A stretch of 64,000 bases of DNA from NCBI GenBank assembly GCA_029817715.1, contig JARUPY010000017.1:99947-163946 (forward strand), written 5' to 3'. Both the position numbers and the translations under genes were made by a program. Source of the stretch: Melastoma dodecandrum. Taxonomy: Eukaryota > Streptophyta > Magnoliopsida > Myrtales > Melastomataceae. Position 1 is the stretch's first letter. The number at the start of each line of letters is the position of its first letter. A model generated the notes under the pieces. The model was not told the origin of the DNA. It worked only from the letters and a program-made list of their open reading frames with translations, and made no database searches. Shown piece by piece: positions 44,328-56,579 of this stretch.

Positions 44328-46326
44328 TCAGCCGCTGTAGATGCTGGATGGTTCTGCATTCTGAACAATCCATGGATGCTCAAGAAGCTTGTCTAACGGA
44401 AGCCGCTTGGAGGAGTCCTTGACAAGCATCTGTACGTATTCACATTTCCAATGATCAGGAAAGTTGAAAACATGACAATGGAATGATAATGGAGTTGCCT
44501 GGTAGCGAGAAGTCGAATAGAATAACCAGACCTGGCTAATAAGCTCTTTTGCAGAAGAAGAGACAATTGGTTTGGAAGGGAACTTCAAATCCACTTGCAC
44601 AATCCTAGAGCAGGGAACATCATAACGCCGAATGAATCGTTGAGCAATGACAGTGCATGAGCTGATGATGATTGGGCGGGGATTAAACTCACCTTCTGTA
44701 AGTATCAGAATGTTTCTCTGCCTCAAAAGGAGGAACACCATAGAGGAACTCGTAGCACAGGACTCCCAAGCTCCAGATATCTACATTTGCATCATGCTCC
44801 ACACTCTCCACTGCAAATTCTCTCGAAAGCTTAAATTAGAGATGTGCTGCAATTCAAGTTCATTGACTCAAAACTTCTTCATTGAGCTAGCATGATGAGA
44901 GAGCCCTCACCCATCTCTGGCGGTAGGTAATCTAGCGTGCCACACATGGTTCTTCTCCTGTTAAATGTGTGTACAGACCAGCCAAAATCAGCTATCTTAA
45001 GTTCCCCCTGCAAACATGGAACGACCGGATAATAACCGATGAATTAATTGGTTGAACTGAAAGATATGCAGAAGATCGGGCGGTCAAATCACCTGGGCAC
45101 CTATTAACAGATTTTCGGGCTTGATATCTCTGTGAATCACATGCTTCCCATGGCAATAAATGAGTGCCCGAGCTAAAGATGCGACATACTGTGCAGCGCG
45201 AGAAAAAAGGATGTAAAATGCTTAGTCAAGGTTGTAATCTTTTATAAATGAACGATTCAAATGAAAAACAGGGATCTGAACCACCTGAAATCACTGATAA
45301 AGTGAAAATTGTGCACAGGAGATGCTATTGACAAAACTTTCTTAAGTATGATGATAGATCCTGAAGCAAGGACTTACGGTAGCCGCGCGCCTTTCGCTGA
45401 AATATTTGCACTTCTGGAGTTCCTTGTAAAGTTCTCCTCTGGCTGCATACTCCAATACCAAATATACACGGCTCTGTCCAAGGCACGAGCATTGGACACA
45501 AACATTTAGTAACCCACAGTATGCCGTCATCGACAGATGTTTCTGCACATTTATAAATGCCTTCACAGCAGACATTTACCTGATCATAGAAGTACCCATA
45601 AAGACGTAATATGTTGGGATGTCTGAGATGGCTCTGGATCTCAACTTCACGACGAAGCTGATGCTCTACCTGAGACTGCTGTAACTGGCTCTTAAATAGA
45701 ACTTTCAATGCAACAATGTGATTGCTCTGTTAAGAGAGACTTTTTGTCAGCTTTTTTTATAAAACCTGGGAATCAAAAGCAAAACATCAGATAGTTCACC
45801 GACCCTCTTCTCTCTGGCCAAGTAGACGTGACCGAACTTCCCTCTCCCGAGCGGCTTCCCTATGTTGAAGTCGCTCAGCATCCATCTTTTCGTCTCTGCT
45901 GCTGAAGTTTCCAGAGACCCCTACAAAGCAAATCACAAGGGTCCCAAAATGAAATTTTTTTCCAGCCGAAGATAACAAAATTCGCGATCCTGTAAATCAC
46001 TTCTAAGAAGGAAAACCGATTCAATTTCAGCACGCTAGGTTGCGTCACTTTATCATATAGTTGGAAACGACAACTTTCGAGCCCGCGAAATCGATTTCCT
46101 CAATTGCACGGGACTCCCCCAACCTAGAAATCGAGAATCGGAAGCAAAACATGGTGTCCCAAACTTCATCCCCACCTCTGTGGCCACACACCGTGTTGAG
46201 AAATTCGAAAATAATTGAATTTATCGGCGAGAAATTCGAAAGATTCTCATACCCTGGGGATTGCTCCAGAGATGACTGGATTTCGGGCATTACCTTGTCT
46301 CGAGGCCGATTCTCTGTGGAAGCCAT
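44328..46326 (-). CDS. AUR1: Aurora kinase, plant alpha type (AUR1/AUR2-like)
   Basis: A mitotic Ser/Thr kinase acting at the spindle, centromere and phragmoplast; histone H3 Ser10 and TPX2 are known partners of the family. Nine exons leftward: 46294-46326, 45804-45920, 45580-45726, 45378-45473, 45093-45188, 44911-45007, 44693-44810, 44532-44604, 44328-44429, all GT-AG and in phase, giving 292 aa (AtAUR1 is of similar length). Motifs: GRGKFG (36-41), Lys58 in VALK, HRD (150-152), DFG (170-172), the activation loop [16 protein letters not shown] with Thr183, [15 protein letters not shown], and a C-terminal [16 protein letters not shown]. The very short N-terminus (about 25 residues before the kinase domain) is typical of the alpha type. 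AUR1 and AUR2 cannot be told apart here. Confidence 0.96.
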
Positions 46327-46452
46327 CGTCATCGATCCTGGCCGTTGGATGGATTCCGATCGACTCGGCAGCAGCTGAACGAATAAGCGGAGAGGATTGC
46401 GGATCGAGGAGGAATTGGGGAAAATGGCCAATCCATTTGAATACGATAATTC

Positions 46453-46463
46453 AGCAACGGTCG
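46453..46463 (+). promoter_or_regulatory. MSA-like core (CAACGGTC) upstream of Aurora
   Basis: The sequence GCAACGGTC lies about 130 bases upstream of the Aurora start codon, in the opposite orientation to the gene. It contains the AACGG core of mitosis-specific activator elements bound by MYB3R proteins, but it matches the flanks poorly. Confidence 0.35.
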
Positions 46464-46654
46464 AATTTCTTTGGCGACACGTGTCCCAATCACTTTGCAG
46501 ATGACCGTTTTAAAAATAAGGAATTATATCTTATCACCCATTTATTTCACATTCCAAATAGGACGGATTTAACACGGTTCATAGTTCCAAAATTATTGTT
46601 GTTCAGCATAAGTACGACGTGTTTGACGCAGATGAAGAGTATCCGCAAGGATGG

Positions 46655-46665
46655 GACCGTTAGAT
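46655..46665 (-). promoter_or_regulatory. MSA element (TCTAACGGTCC) upstream of Aurora
   Basis: On the Aurora coding strand TCTAACGGTCC matches the MSA consensus YCYAACGGYYA at 10 of 11 positions, about 330 bases upstream of the start codon. MSA elements drive G2/M expression through MYB3R factors, which suits a mitotic kinase. Confidence 0.6.
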
Positions 46666-47693
46666 TCCTCAACGACAGAACGAACCACGATGACGCACGG
46701 AGACTGCTGAGGGTGATAAATGACATAAATAAAGGAGAACGACGTGCCGACTTTCGAATACAAGCCAAGTCACCTCTAAAGAATGAACGTGCACTGCCCG
46801 GATCGCGTACGGATACAGCAATAGTACCATCGTATTTGGACTCGGAGTTGAACGACACCACGACCGAATACAGCTACGCACCACCGGTGTAATAAACGCT
46901 CGGATAATATCTCCACACGTGAACTCCACTGAGTAATAAGAGAAAGATAGACTCAAAGAATTTCTAGGTTTAATTCTAAATTTCAAGATCACCTCAAAAC
47001 TTGTCGCCCGGTCGACGCAGTCAAGGCGAAGCAAACATCACGTCGCTCAAGCCCATCCATCTCGCATCACTTTGGAGTAGGGACACTAGTTCGTCGCACA
47101 TCGTCATGAAACTAAGGAAAACAGAAGGGGCCTTTGCTAAGGTTTAGTAATGTGGCATCAAGCAGATTGATATCATTTCTCGTCGAAGGTTTGTACGGAC
47201 ATAAAAGTTGGTTTGAAACAATTTATAAAATAGGATTTGATTTTTCAAAACTCCCTAAATATCGCATATATGTCTTCTTTTGAAATATCGCTCAATTTAC
47301 AAAGAAGTCGATGTTTCATAGAAATAACGACTTTGAGCCACTTAGAAAAATTTTGCCAAGTATGGAGGGGTTTCTAGTGTTGTTGTCTACTTATAAAACA
47401 ATTTCATACAATACATATACAATACTACCTGGTGTCAAATAATATAATAAAGATATTTGAAAAATTAACTTAATCAAACGGTATAATCAAACATCAACTA
47501 AATAAGAAATTTGACAATACATTTTGTCCAGTCGAATGAACTCAAAGGGTCAAACAATACATTTAGTCATTTAATTGATGTCTCCATCCATGAGTTCTAC
47601 TCCTTCTCGAATAACGCCGAAGTAGAAGCGACGAATCACGCCCCTTTGCCTCATTCTGATGCGACAGATTCCCTGCAAAGAGGTTTCGTACTT

Positions 47694-48117
47694 GAGAAAC
47701 CAATTCATCATGGTTTGGGTATGAATGAGATAACTAGAAGTCGGAGCCTTCAAATGTGCTCATGAAATTGACGAAGATGGTTGATTGATGTATGGAACGG
47801 TTTAGTGATATTCCAACTACATTGAAACGAGTTGTATGATTTGGATATCATCATCTTATCTCGTTGGTAGTTTATCTCGCTGGTCCATTTCCATAATCTG
47901 CTTACCTGAGAAACCGGTTCATTCCTGTCCTTTTATGAATGAGATAACCGGAAGTCTCTCAGAGCCTTGAAAGTTGCTTGTGGAGTTGAAAAAGATGTTA
48001 ATCGATGTATGTGGTAGTGTATTGATATTTTGATTGCAGTAGAACGTGTTGTATAATATGGAATACCATCATCCTATCTCCTTAGTAGTCCATCTCATCT
48101 CCTCGTCTGTATTTGTA
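47694..48117 (+). repeat. Imperfect tandem duplication, about 214-bp unit
   Basis: The first unit starts GAGAAACCAATTCATCATGG (47694) and the second GAGAAACCGGTTCATTCCTG (47908). Both continue with TGAATGAGATAAC, a TGATTGATGTATGG / TAATCGATGTATGTGG segment, and CATCATC...TATCTC near the end. Divergence is moderate, so the duplication is not recent. No protein is evident. Confidence 0.75.
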
Positions 48118-49441
48118 AATATGGTTTTAATGATGTCATAAATAAGGTAAGCTTCTGTCATGTGGAAGGTAAGCTTCTACAACTTTGTAGAAAGTTAACC
48201 TGCTGGGACAATCCGTACGTTTATACCTTATGTCACCTAATCATTATCCAAAATTTTTTAATTAGTCATCTAATTAATTAAATTATTCATATGTTATATT
48301 TCATAAATCAAAGTGATATAAATCCTATGACTAACAAGTTATTCCCATGTGAGTTGATATATTCTTTTTAAGGGAACAAATCACTTCAAATATGTGCAAG
48401 GTTCTGGAGATTGATTGGGATTACCCAACGATCAATCGATTTTTTATCTTGCACTTAAACACGTCCAGATTAATTATGAATCATGGTAAAGAACGACCCA
48501 TCTAAATACGTTCACATCACACATGTGTCTGTGTATAAAAGGTTTACCAACTATAGAAAATATATTTTCATGTACAGAAGCCTGACGGAACATATATGTC
48601 ACATCCCTTCTACAAGCCCTATCTCTTTGGGATCACGAATATAATCATGACCATAAGGCATGATTGATTCTTTATTGGTATGGAACATCTCTCATAATGA
48701 GGAAACGATTTATTTCATTAACAATCTATTTCCTTGTTTTCAGAACCTTCCGTCAACAATTTTTTCTTCTATACATATTTTTTTGTTGTTCTATAAGATA
48801 TGATTTTTTTAGTTAGAATTAGTGTAGTTGTTGTGGTTAGGGATCGTAAAAGTGAGTACTAAGAAACTTGTGAGCTTTTTGTTTTTGTTGGGTAAAGCAT
48901 TTGGTGTAGAAGGCTGGTGTTTCGGGTGCAAGTTGCGCTAAACGTAAGTGAGGCTGCAAAGGACTTGGGCAACTATGGTGTGACGGACTCGTCACAGGCT
49001 TGGTGGAGAAGTCCTAAGGAGTAATGGCAGGCAATAAGAAGAGAAGGGCCGCATTCAAGGGAACACAATGAGGTACTATAGTCAATTGCTTTGTAACTAA
49101 TTTGCTTGTGTGTGTAGAGACCGAATGTCCAAGGTATAAGCTAGACTAGGCGTGAGTGAGATCGCGTGACAACAGTGTGGCGTGGTGGATGTGCATCAGG
49201 CTTGGTGCATAAGTCAAGGTGTAGACGTGCCAGGATAGTGACCAAGAAAAGGGACGTGTTTGTTGAAACCAATGAGGTACTGACATTTGATGTTCTACAA
49301 AGGGGTAGTACCTGCTGCAAGCATGGATGAGCCTCAGGGTGTTGTCTGCTTCTGTGAAGTTTTGGTGAGGAGCTAAGTATCAGGAAAGTCTTCGTGACGA
49401 GCCACGTAGGTCGTGGAGCCGCCAGAGGGAAATTCCAACCT
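48118..49441. other. AT-rich DNA with diverged repeat fragments
   Basis: No gene was seen. The part at 48899-49435 has GC-richer phrases (GTGTGGCGTGGTGGATGTG, GCCACGTAGGTCGTGGAGCC) that resemble parts of the LTR at 50200-50540. It is probably an older, broken copy of the same Sirevirus LTR. Confidence 0.4.
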
Positions 49442-51115
49442 ATAACAATATATTATGTCTACCGGAGCGAAACAGAAGTCAACCCTATGCATGACAGAAG
49501 CTACTCCTGATTAGAACCTTCTCTAAGGAAATATTTTTGTAATTAATAATTAATTACGAAATTAAATATGAATAAGGAATTATCCAAATTGATCACGATA
49601 ATTATCTAATCGAAATTAAATAATTTCGTTACCAAAGAAATAAAAAGAATAATATATTTCAAATTGAAGGAAATAAATTATCTATTTATGGAAGTTTTAC
49701 ATGATTGATCATATATCATACGAATATTATCTTCCATTAATAATTTTTCTTTGGCTAACAAAAAGGTGTTACTTGTCCTGAATTATCAAAATAAATAAAT
49801 GAATATGACGAAATAACTAGAAGAAATTAATTTTAATTATTTCCATTCATATAAAGTTATTTGTAATCAACAACCTTCTGCAACGTTTATTCATGGGGAT
49901 ATGATTAAATTAATTATTTTTAATCGGATCTCATTCAACAGATACTTACCAAGGGGAGACGTCATTTGCATATTAATGGAATTAATATCAATGATTTGTT
50001 CGTTTTCAATTTAAGTATATACGCTATATTAGTCAATTCTACCTTCGATATTTAGCGTTATGTAATTGTGTATAAATAGGGATTCAGTTGTATTGTAAAG
50101 TGAATAGAAAACATCAGATACATTTGTGAGACGTTGGAGCTTGTAATTTTTCGTTGGTTTGAGTCCTATTAGTCACACACGAGGGACGTGAGCTGCAGAA
50201 GGCTGCATCGTTGGTGAAGTCTTCTGGGAGGATGACCTGGGGGACCACGGGGGACGCTTGGTTGGAGGCTGCAAGAGACGTTGGAGGCGTGCGGCTGGAG
50301 GCTGGCGTGGCCAACGTGCAGTGGACCGAAGAGAAGGGCAGATACCTAGGAGCACAGAAGGTGAGGGACTGACCAGCTTTTGTGGTGTAACATTTTGTGT
50401 GTGCAGGAACCTAGGACATCGGTTGTTGTTTGCTTGCGAGGGGCTTGCTGCATGCTGGTGTAGGGCTTGCTACGTGTTTGCATGGGGTTCGCCACGTAGT
50501 CGCTATCTCGAGGATCGCGCAGGTCTTGTGGAGCCGCCAGAGGGAAAATCCATCATTGGACATGGGGATTGCATGGGGTATGCCACGAAGTCGTTGTCCC
50601 GAGGGGATTGCGCCCCTTGTTAGTCACGTTAATACGTGCACCGAGTCACTATGGTACAGAACCTTTCGGTCTGTGCTGTGAAACTCAGTCACCTATGGTG
50701 TAGAACCTTTTGGACTGTGCTGTAGAGAATTGACACACTTGGTATAGAACCTTTTTGTCTGTGTTGTGCAACGAGTCACCTTTAGTGCAAAACCTTCTCC
50801 TTTGTGCTGTAGAAGGTCGATCTCATATCAGCTTCTGTAATCGCTACTACGTTACGTATCACCTTCTGTAATTTCTACTACGTTATGTCTATATGATAAC
50901 CATCCAAATTCTGGGTGAAAAGTGGATGTAGGCAAGTTGTCGAACCACTATAAAAGTCTTGCGTCCAACAAACAAATCGCAATCACATTTGTTCGTTCTG
51001 TCTTACAGAAACCTGTTAGTAAAATCTGTTTTACAAAAGCATTTTTTCGCTGCGGAGTTTGTCGAAAAGGAGTTAAAAATCCTTAATTGGACTTCACCTC
51101 CCTCTTAGTGTAACA
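49442..51115 (+). repeat. 5' LTR of the Sirevirus-like element
   Basis: About 1.67 kb, ending ...TTAGTGTAACA near 51115. It contains a TATAAATAGGG promoter box at about 50071, the GGACGTGAGCTGCAGAAGG part after it, and a block of four short repeats at 50643-50818. It is about 200 bases longer than the 3' LTR because of indels and because the latter lacks its end. The left boundary is uncertain within about 20 bases. Confidence 0.65.
50643..50818 (+). repeat. Four short tandem repeats in the 5' LTR
   Basis: Units of roughly 40-55 bases, each with a GGT(A/G)(C/T)AGAACCTTT(C/T) core followed by CTGTGCTGT. They also occur in the 3' LTR at 58273-58448, so they were part of the element before insertion. 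Confidence 0.75.
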
Positions 51116-52964
51116 TGCATAACTGAAATGGGTGAAAAAGCTGAAAAGCTATCTACATCACTTTCTGCAGAAATGTTCCGGTACATTCTGTCAATGTTAC
51201 TTTTGTGGAGAAGCCTTCAGGTCATATGCATTACCATCTACAATAGAGTCTTCATACCTACTGACAGTCTTGTAACCACTATATGGACCATTAGAGGGAC
51301 CCTCGTGGCTTTTGCTACTCGGGCACCGCCTGTCCCGATTTCTGTAAAGGTAAAGGCTTTTGCGGTCAGTTACGTTTGTTATGTGGTTTGAAAATCGTCC
51401 CAGATTTTGATTGCCTGAAGAAGGCATCTGTCAGAAGGGCGATTCCTGCGAGTTCGCCTATGGCGTATTTGGGTGTTGGCTCCACGCTTAGCACTACAAT
51501 GAGGCACAGCTTCGACTCTTAACTCACAAACATCAATCCCGATTTCCCCTCCTGCGGGCTCCCCGCCAATGTCCCCGACCAGTTTCAACATCGGTTGCTT
51601 AGTCAATGACATCATCGCCTCCATGAGGACGTACAGATCAACAAGATGAACACGAGCCCCAGTTTGTCAATCCCAAGGCCTGGCCATTATGCATGGCCAT
51701 CGAAACCCTTGATCGAGTCACCAAAGCACAGACTCGCCGTGTTCGATGCATGGGACAACGTGACTTCATATACCATTGCCGCGAGCGGACGAGGAGACCC
51801 TAATGGAGAGGATGAAGTCAGGGGTAGGGACTTGTGAACAAGGATTTACGGAAAGATTAGCAAAGATAACTCGATCGAGCATGCCGAGGGAGAGCCCGGG
51901 TCATACGTCGGTTGGGTCTCCAAGATGGTCAAATGAAGGTATAGTTGATATTTTGTGATAGACGAAGGAATATCTAGCCCAAGAAACGGAAAGTTATTGT
52001 GTTTGTGAATATTATCAGTTGGGTTAGTCCTAAAATTATATTATATTAATCAAAGGATTGTTTTATGTGTACATGTTCTGGTTGATTGATTGACTTGATG
52101 CGAAAATGTACGATTTCTATTTATAAAAAATTTAATTGAAAAAATATATAATTTATTTGTGCGTATTTTCAAGTTCATTAACCGGGTATGCGACTGTACA
52201 AATTTTTGACAAATGAAATGACGTCAACACGAGATAAGATGAGATTATGGAAGAGCATTCAGAGTTAGTTTGAATGTGAAATTTGAAATCTATCAAGTCT
52301 GATTCTTTATTTTTAGAACATAGAACTTAGTATATTCTTCCTTTATTCTTTATCTTGGTTGTTTTTCCCAATGATTCACAATCGGGTTGGTCCATTTGCC
52401 TTGTATAGTCTGTCTATATTTCTCGCCTTGGCAATCTTTTTACGGCTACAACTGATTGATGCTTGCTTACCAATTAAAACAATACTTTAGCGATCACAGT
52501 TAATGAATTTGTCGTCATCGCAATACATGGATAGTCGTCACTCCTTTACAAAGTCAAAGTTTCACAACCTAGAATTCTCACGCGGCTTTATAATATACAA
52601 ATTCTTCTCTTCCATTCTCTACATAACATATTATATATAAATTCAACATCATTCCTCTCTAGGAGAGTTCTGAATTGTCCTATTGAGATCTTATAGAGGC
52701 TCTACCGTCTATACACTCTTTCACGGTTTGCATCTCGGTTTTGTTCTGTAGAAGCCTATAGCCCTGCGAGAATTCAACATCTGCTATTGGAAAAGAAAAT
52801 TCAGATTAGTCATATTGACATTCGTGTTCTAGTTAATAGAGGATTGACTGTCGATTTGACAACTGATCTCTACCCAACAGAAGCTTGTAGCTCGTTGAGG
52901 TTCTACGATGTAATCGTCAACGTTCTGTTCTATATAAGCCTGCCACTCTATACGAATTGAACTA
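51116..52964. other. Leader region of the Sirevirus-like element, nothing recognised
   Basis: The expected primer site TGGTATCAGAGC was not found after the 5' LTR. The frames at 51128-51391 and 51646-51958 have no motif. A GC-richer part (51440-51660) differs in composition from its neighbours and may be a foreign insertion. The 52590-52960 stretch is AT-rich and leads into gag. Confidence 0.4.
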
Positions 52965-53990
52965 ATGGCTGATAACTACTATATACCAAAATCACATGTT
53001 GGGAATCCTCCCATATTTGATGGTATGAATTTTGCCTATTGGAAAATTCAAATGAGTGCATTTGTAGATGCTATCGACGATGACTTCTGGTCCTATATAG
53101 AAGATGGTCCACCCTCTATACCAGAGAGCCAACAGATCGAGATGGTCGTCCCATAAGGGAATACCTCAAGGTCAAATGACTCACTAAGACGGCATGTTTA
53201 GTGCTGTGTCTGAAAGTGAATTTGTTAAAGTTTCTACTTGCACTTCGGGTAAGGAAATCCGGGATAAGCTTATTACCATGTACATTGGGACAGACTAGAT
53301 AAGAGAAACTAAGATGAATTTCTTAATTCATCAATACGAAAATTTTACTATAAAAGGTGACAAATTTGTAGAACAGATGTTCTAGAAACTCAACCTCGCA
53401 ATTGATGCCTTAACACACTTAGGGAAACACTATACAAATTCTGAACTAGTACGAAAGGTTCTGCGTACTCTACTGAAATCTTGGGAAGCCAAGAAAGCAG
53501 CTATAGAGGAAGGTAAAGATCTTTCTACTCTTCGGCTAGATCAGTTAGTGAGCTCCTTAATGTCATATAAGATGGAAAGAACCTCTCAATATGACATAAA
53601 AGGCCACAGTAGCTTTTAGAGCATCGGAAGAACCAACAAAAGGTTCTGATGATGAAGCATAAGCTGATTCGGATGACGAACTCGCTATGATAGTTAAATG
53701 CCTTCTGTAGTTCGCCACCAAGAAACGCTTCAATAAGAGAAGCCAAAATCATGATAAGCAATATGATCCAAGATTGGTCATTTGCTAAGGATGTCAAATG
53801 AAAAGGCATTTCAAAAGTGATTGTCCCCTTACTCAAAGAGAAGGAAAAACCTTTTAAGACCAAGAAGGCAATGCTTGCCTGGGATGACTTTGTAGATTCT
53901 GATGATGAGAAAGAAGAAGCACTAAGGTGTATTACTACTCACACAGAAACACAAAATCACACCACAAAGAGCATCAATGAAAGAAAGCAA
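52965..53990 (+). pseudogene. Gag remnant of the Sirevirus-like element
   Basis: The start is MADNYYIPKSHVGNPPIFDG, then FAYWKIQMSAFVDAIDDDFW. A UBN2-type capsid follows with GKEIRDKLITMYIG and TLRLDQLVSSLMSYKM, then a degenerate zinc knuckle (CQMKRHFKSDCP near 53790) and an acidic DFVDSDDEKEEA segment. Stops at 53154, 53297, 53383 and elsewhere, plus frame changes, break it. Confidence 0.82.
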
Positions 53991-54024
53991 AAATGTTAGT
54001 CCGAACAGGGTTCTGTTGCATATA

Positions 54025-54090
54025 GTACGTCAAACACCAATTGATTGATATATTTACTAAGCCTCTGAGTAAGGACATTTTTTTCCTTTT
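54025..54090 (+). pseudogene. Tail of the copia RNase H domain
   Basis: The stretch reads TPIDxYIY/QLIDIFTKPLSKD; DIFTKPL is the conserved end of copia RNase H. It follows gag directly, so protease, integrase and RT have been deleted between about 53990 and 54025. Confidence 0.75.
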
Positions 54091-54877
54091 AGAAGTAAAT
54101 TAAGAATCTGCCATCCCATCTAATGTCTTGAAAAGGCAAATCATTAACAAAGTCATGTAAGTACTTTATGCAACATAGGAACTTACAACAGAAGGTATTT
54201 CCTTCTACATTACAGAAGGTATTTCCTTCTGTGCTACGAAAGGTATAACAAATTGTATACCTTAATAAACGAAAATCGAATTAAATAATTTCCAAAAATA
54301 ACTTTGGAAGTTCAGAACAAAGGATATATTGTAAAAATATATTTTCAAAATAATTCGTGCAAACATAATTTGCTTTCTAGAGTAGACAGCACCAAACGAA
54401 GGATAAACTTATTGACAAAGATTTTTAGGAAAATCAAATCCTAATAGATTATGTTTGAAAATTTAATTTCGAAAGAATCATGTTTGAAATTTAAGTCCAA
54501 AAGAAAATCTTTAAAGAAGAGAAACAATCGCTTCCTTCTACAATGCATAAGTCTCAAAATAGCATACCTTCTATAGTTTATGTGAACAAAATCTTAGAGA
54601 TTGAAACAAATTACGTGATTAAATCTCCAGAAGATTTCGATTCTGAAAAGTTAGATGGATGAAAATATTCCAATCTAAACAAAACTTTCAGAATACATAA
54701 ATTATAGGAAAGAAAATATTTTCTTTCTAACAAAATGATTTTTAGGAAAGAAAATATTCTTTTCCTATTTTTTTTATGTCCTCACTTCATTTAAATCAAT
54801 CGGGAGCCCTTGTTTCATCTTCGCCAAAAAGAATCCACGAAGCCCTAAGCTCTCAACCTCCGATTCTCCCAACTCCA

Positions 54878-56516
54878 TGACACCCAAGTCAAAATTTCTT
54901 TGGAAAAAGGCCCTTGCTGCCGCCACTCCCTCTTCGTCGGAGAAACCTCCATCTCCTCCGAAGGAATCGTCCACCATCGTCACTGAACACTCAACTGATG
55001 AGCAAACCATCTCCGAGGACCTGGGACTTCCCAAAGCTCAGATCTAAGAGGAATTGGAAGATATAGATGGGACTCCACTCGCTACAGCAGAGGTTCATTC
55101 TGTTGCTCAGCCCTCTGCTAAGGATTCCCCTGTTGCTGAAGACCATGATAAATCGTCCAATGCTGATGAGATCGTCGAGGATGTCGTTTCTGACAACATT
55201 CCCCAGGTGCTCTCCATGCTAGGTAGGAAACAAAAGGGCATAACCTCTGCGTCTGAGACGTCTATACTGCAGACAATCACTCCTAAGGGAAAACTTCTCC
55301 ATGATGCTATGAAGTCCAAGGCTGTTGCTTCCCGAACTAGGCTGAAAAGGAAAGTCCCTAAGACCATGAGCTCGTCCATGACAAAGATCGACATGAAGAA
55401 ACCAAGTCACCGACTAAGGTTTCCCCTATGGACGACACCCCCAACGAGGCCATCAAAGGTTTCATCCCATCGGTAACAACTGTTATCTCACAAAAGGAGA
55501 TAGATGAAGTTCTTGCTGATCCTAGGATGCTTAGTTGTGATGCTATGGGTAGACAAATTGCTGCCTTCAAGCACATTGACTTCATTTGGTTTGTGGCTAA
55601 TGATCTTGACATAACACCTCTATTTGAGAGACTTGGATTGAAATCCTTATGTGAAACATATGCTGAGTTACCCGTAGTGAACTGAGAGGGTTCTACACCA
55701 ATATAATGTTTCATGAGGATGGTCCCCTTATTAAGTTTATCAAGACGGTTGTCGACGGGGTCACTCTTGTCTTCTCCACCCATGATGTGAGCAAGATGTT
55801 TGGATGTGAGGAGGACGACCCGTTGTATGAGCTTGGAAGAGCCGCTTCTTATAGCATCATCCTAAGAAAGAAGGCACAAGTGCCGAGGTATCTGGAGCCC
55901 ACGAGGCTGGACATCAAATGCAGAATCCTACACTGTACTGTGCCATTCTGCCTTCTCCGACGTAGTGGGAGCATATACACCATCACTCCAAATGATGTGC
56001 TGATCATGACACACATTCTGAAATGGATCCCCTTCAACCTTGGACTTCTGGTCTTTCAACACATGAGAAAGGAGCTGCAACACCACTTAAAAAGCTCTCT
56101 TCTATGGTCAGGTAATCGTCGGACTCCTAAAACTTGCTGGAATTCCTTCTAATGCATCTGTTATGCAAGAGAAGTGGAGGGTTGGAACCTTTGGGAACCA
56201 AATCATCACCAGCATGCACTATATGAAGACGGGTACTACATGGACTCTCAAAGGGAAATTCGCATATTCATCTCCTGCTGCTGAGTAGAAACCTCCAGCC
56301 CCCAGAGCTGTGAAGCAGGCTGTTGCTGCTGCACCTTCTGCTGCTAAAGCCTCTGCTGCACATAAAGCAGCCGGACCATCTGAGGACGTCTCATTTCCCT
56401 CAGATCTCCACTCCCTCCTCCAAGATCTTAGGCAGCAAGCCGTGGAAAATGGGGAAGACATTCGCGTACTCAAGCAGCGCATGGTGCTAGATCTGACTCG
56501 CATGGTGGAACGCTAG
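54878..56516 (+). pseudogene. Extra ORF after pol: putative plant transposon protein domain
   Basis: Starting near MTPKSKFLWKKALAAATPSS, a Ser/Pro/Glu-rich section (to 55420) precedes a globular section (55490-56150) with FKHIDFIWFVANDLD, RLGLKSLCETYAELPVVN, FYTNIMFHEDGPLIKF and VDGVTLVFSTHDVSKMFG. The tail (56310-56516) is Ala-rich, then helical. The globular part resembles the putative plant transposon protein domain found in many plant retroelements. The frame shifts at about 55420, 55683 and 56150 and stops occur, so it is broken. Its place between pol and the 3' LTR is that of the env-like or additional ORF of Sireviruses; function unknown. Confidence 0.6.
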
Positions 56517-56579
56517 GACAAGCTTCTGCGCGATAACCTTGCTGATGCACCTTCTGCGGATGACGCATGATGAACTTGT

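Larger units (their letters stand above)
46327..47693. other. Aurora promoter and AT-rich intergenic DNA
   Basis: The plus frame 46215-46892 overlaps Aurora exon 1 in antisense and continues upstream. It has no motif and looks like a chance open frame. From 47200 the DNA is AT-rich with nothing recognised. The two MSA-like sites are listed separately. Confidence 0.45.

Noticed and set aside
46215..46892. 226-codon plus-strand ORF as a gene
   Set aside because: It overlaps Aurora exon 1 in antisense, has no motif, and lies in the promoter region; a chance open frame is more likely.
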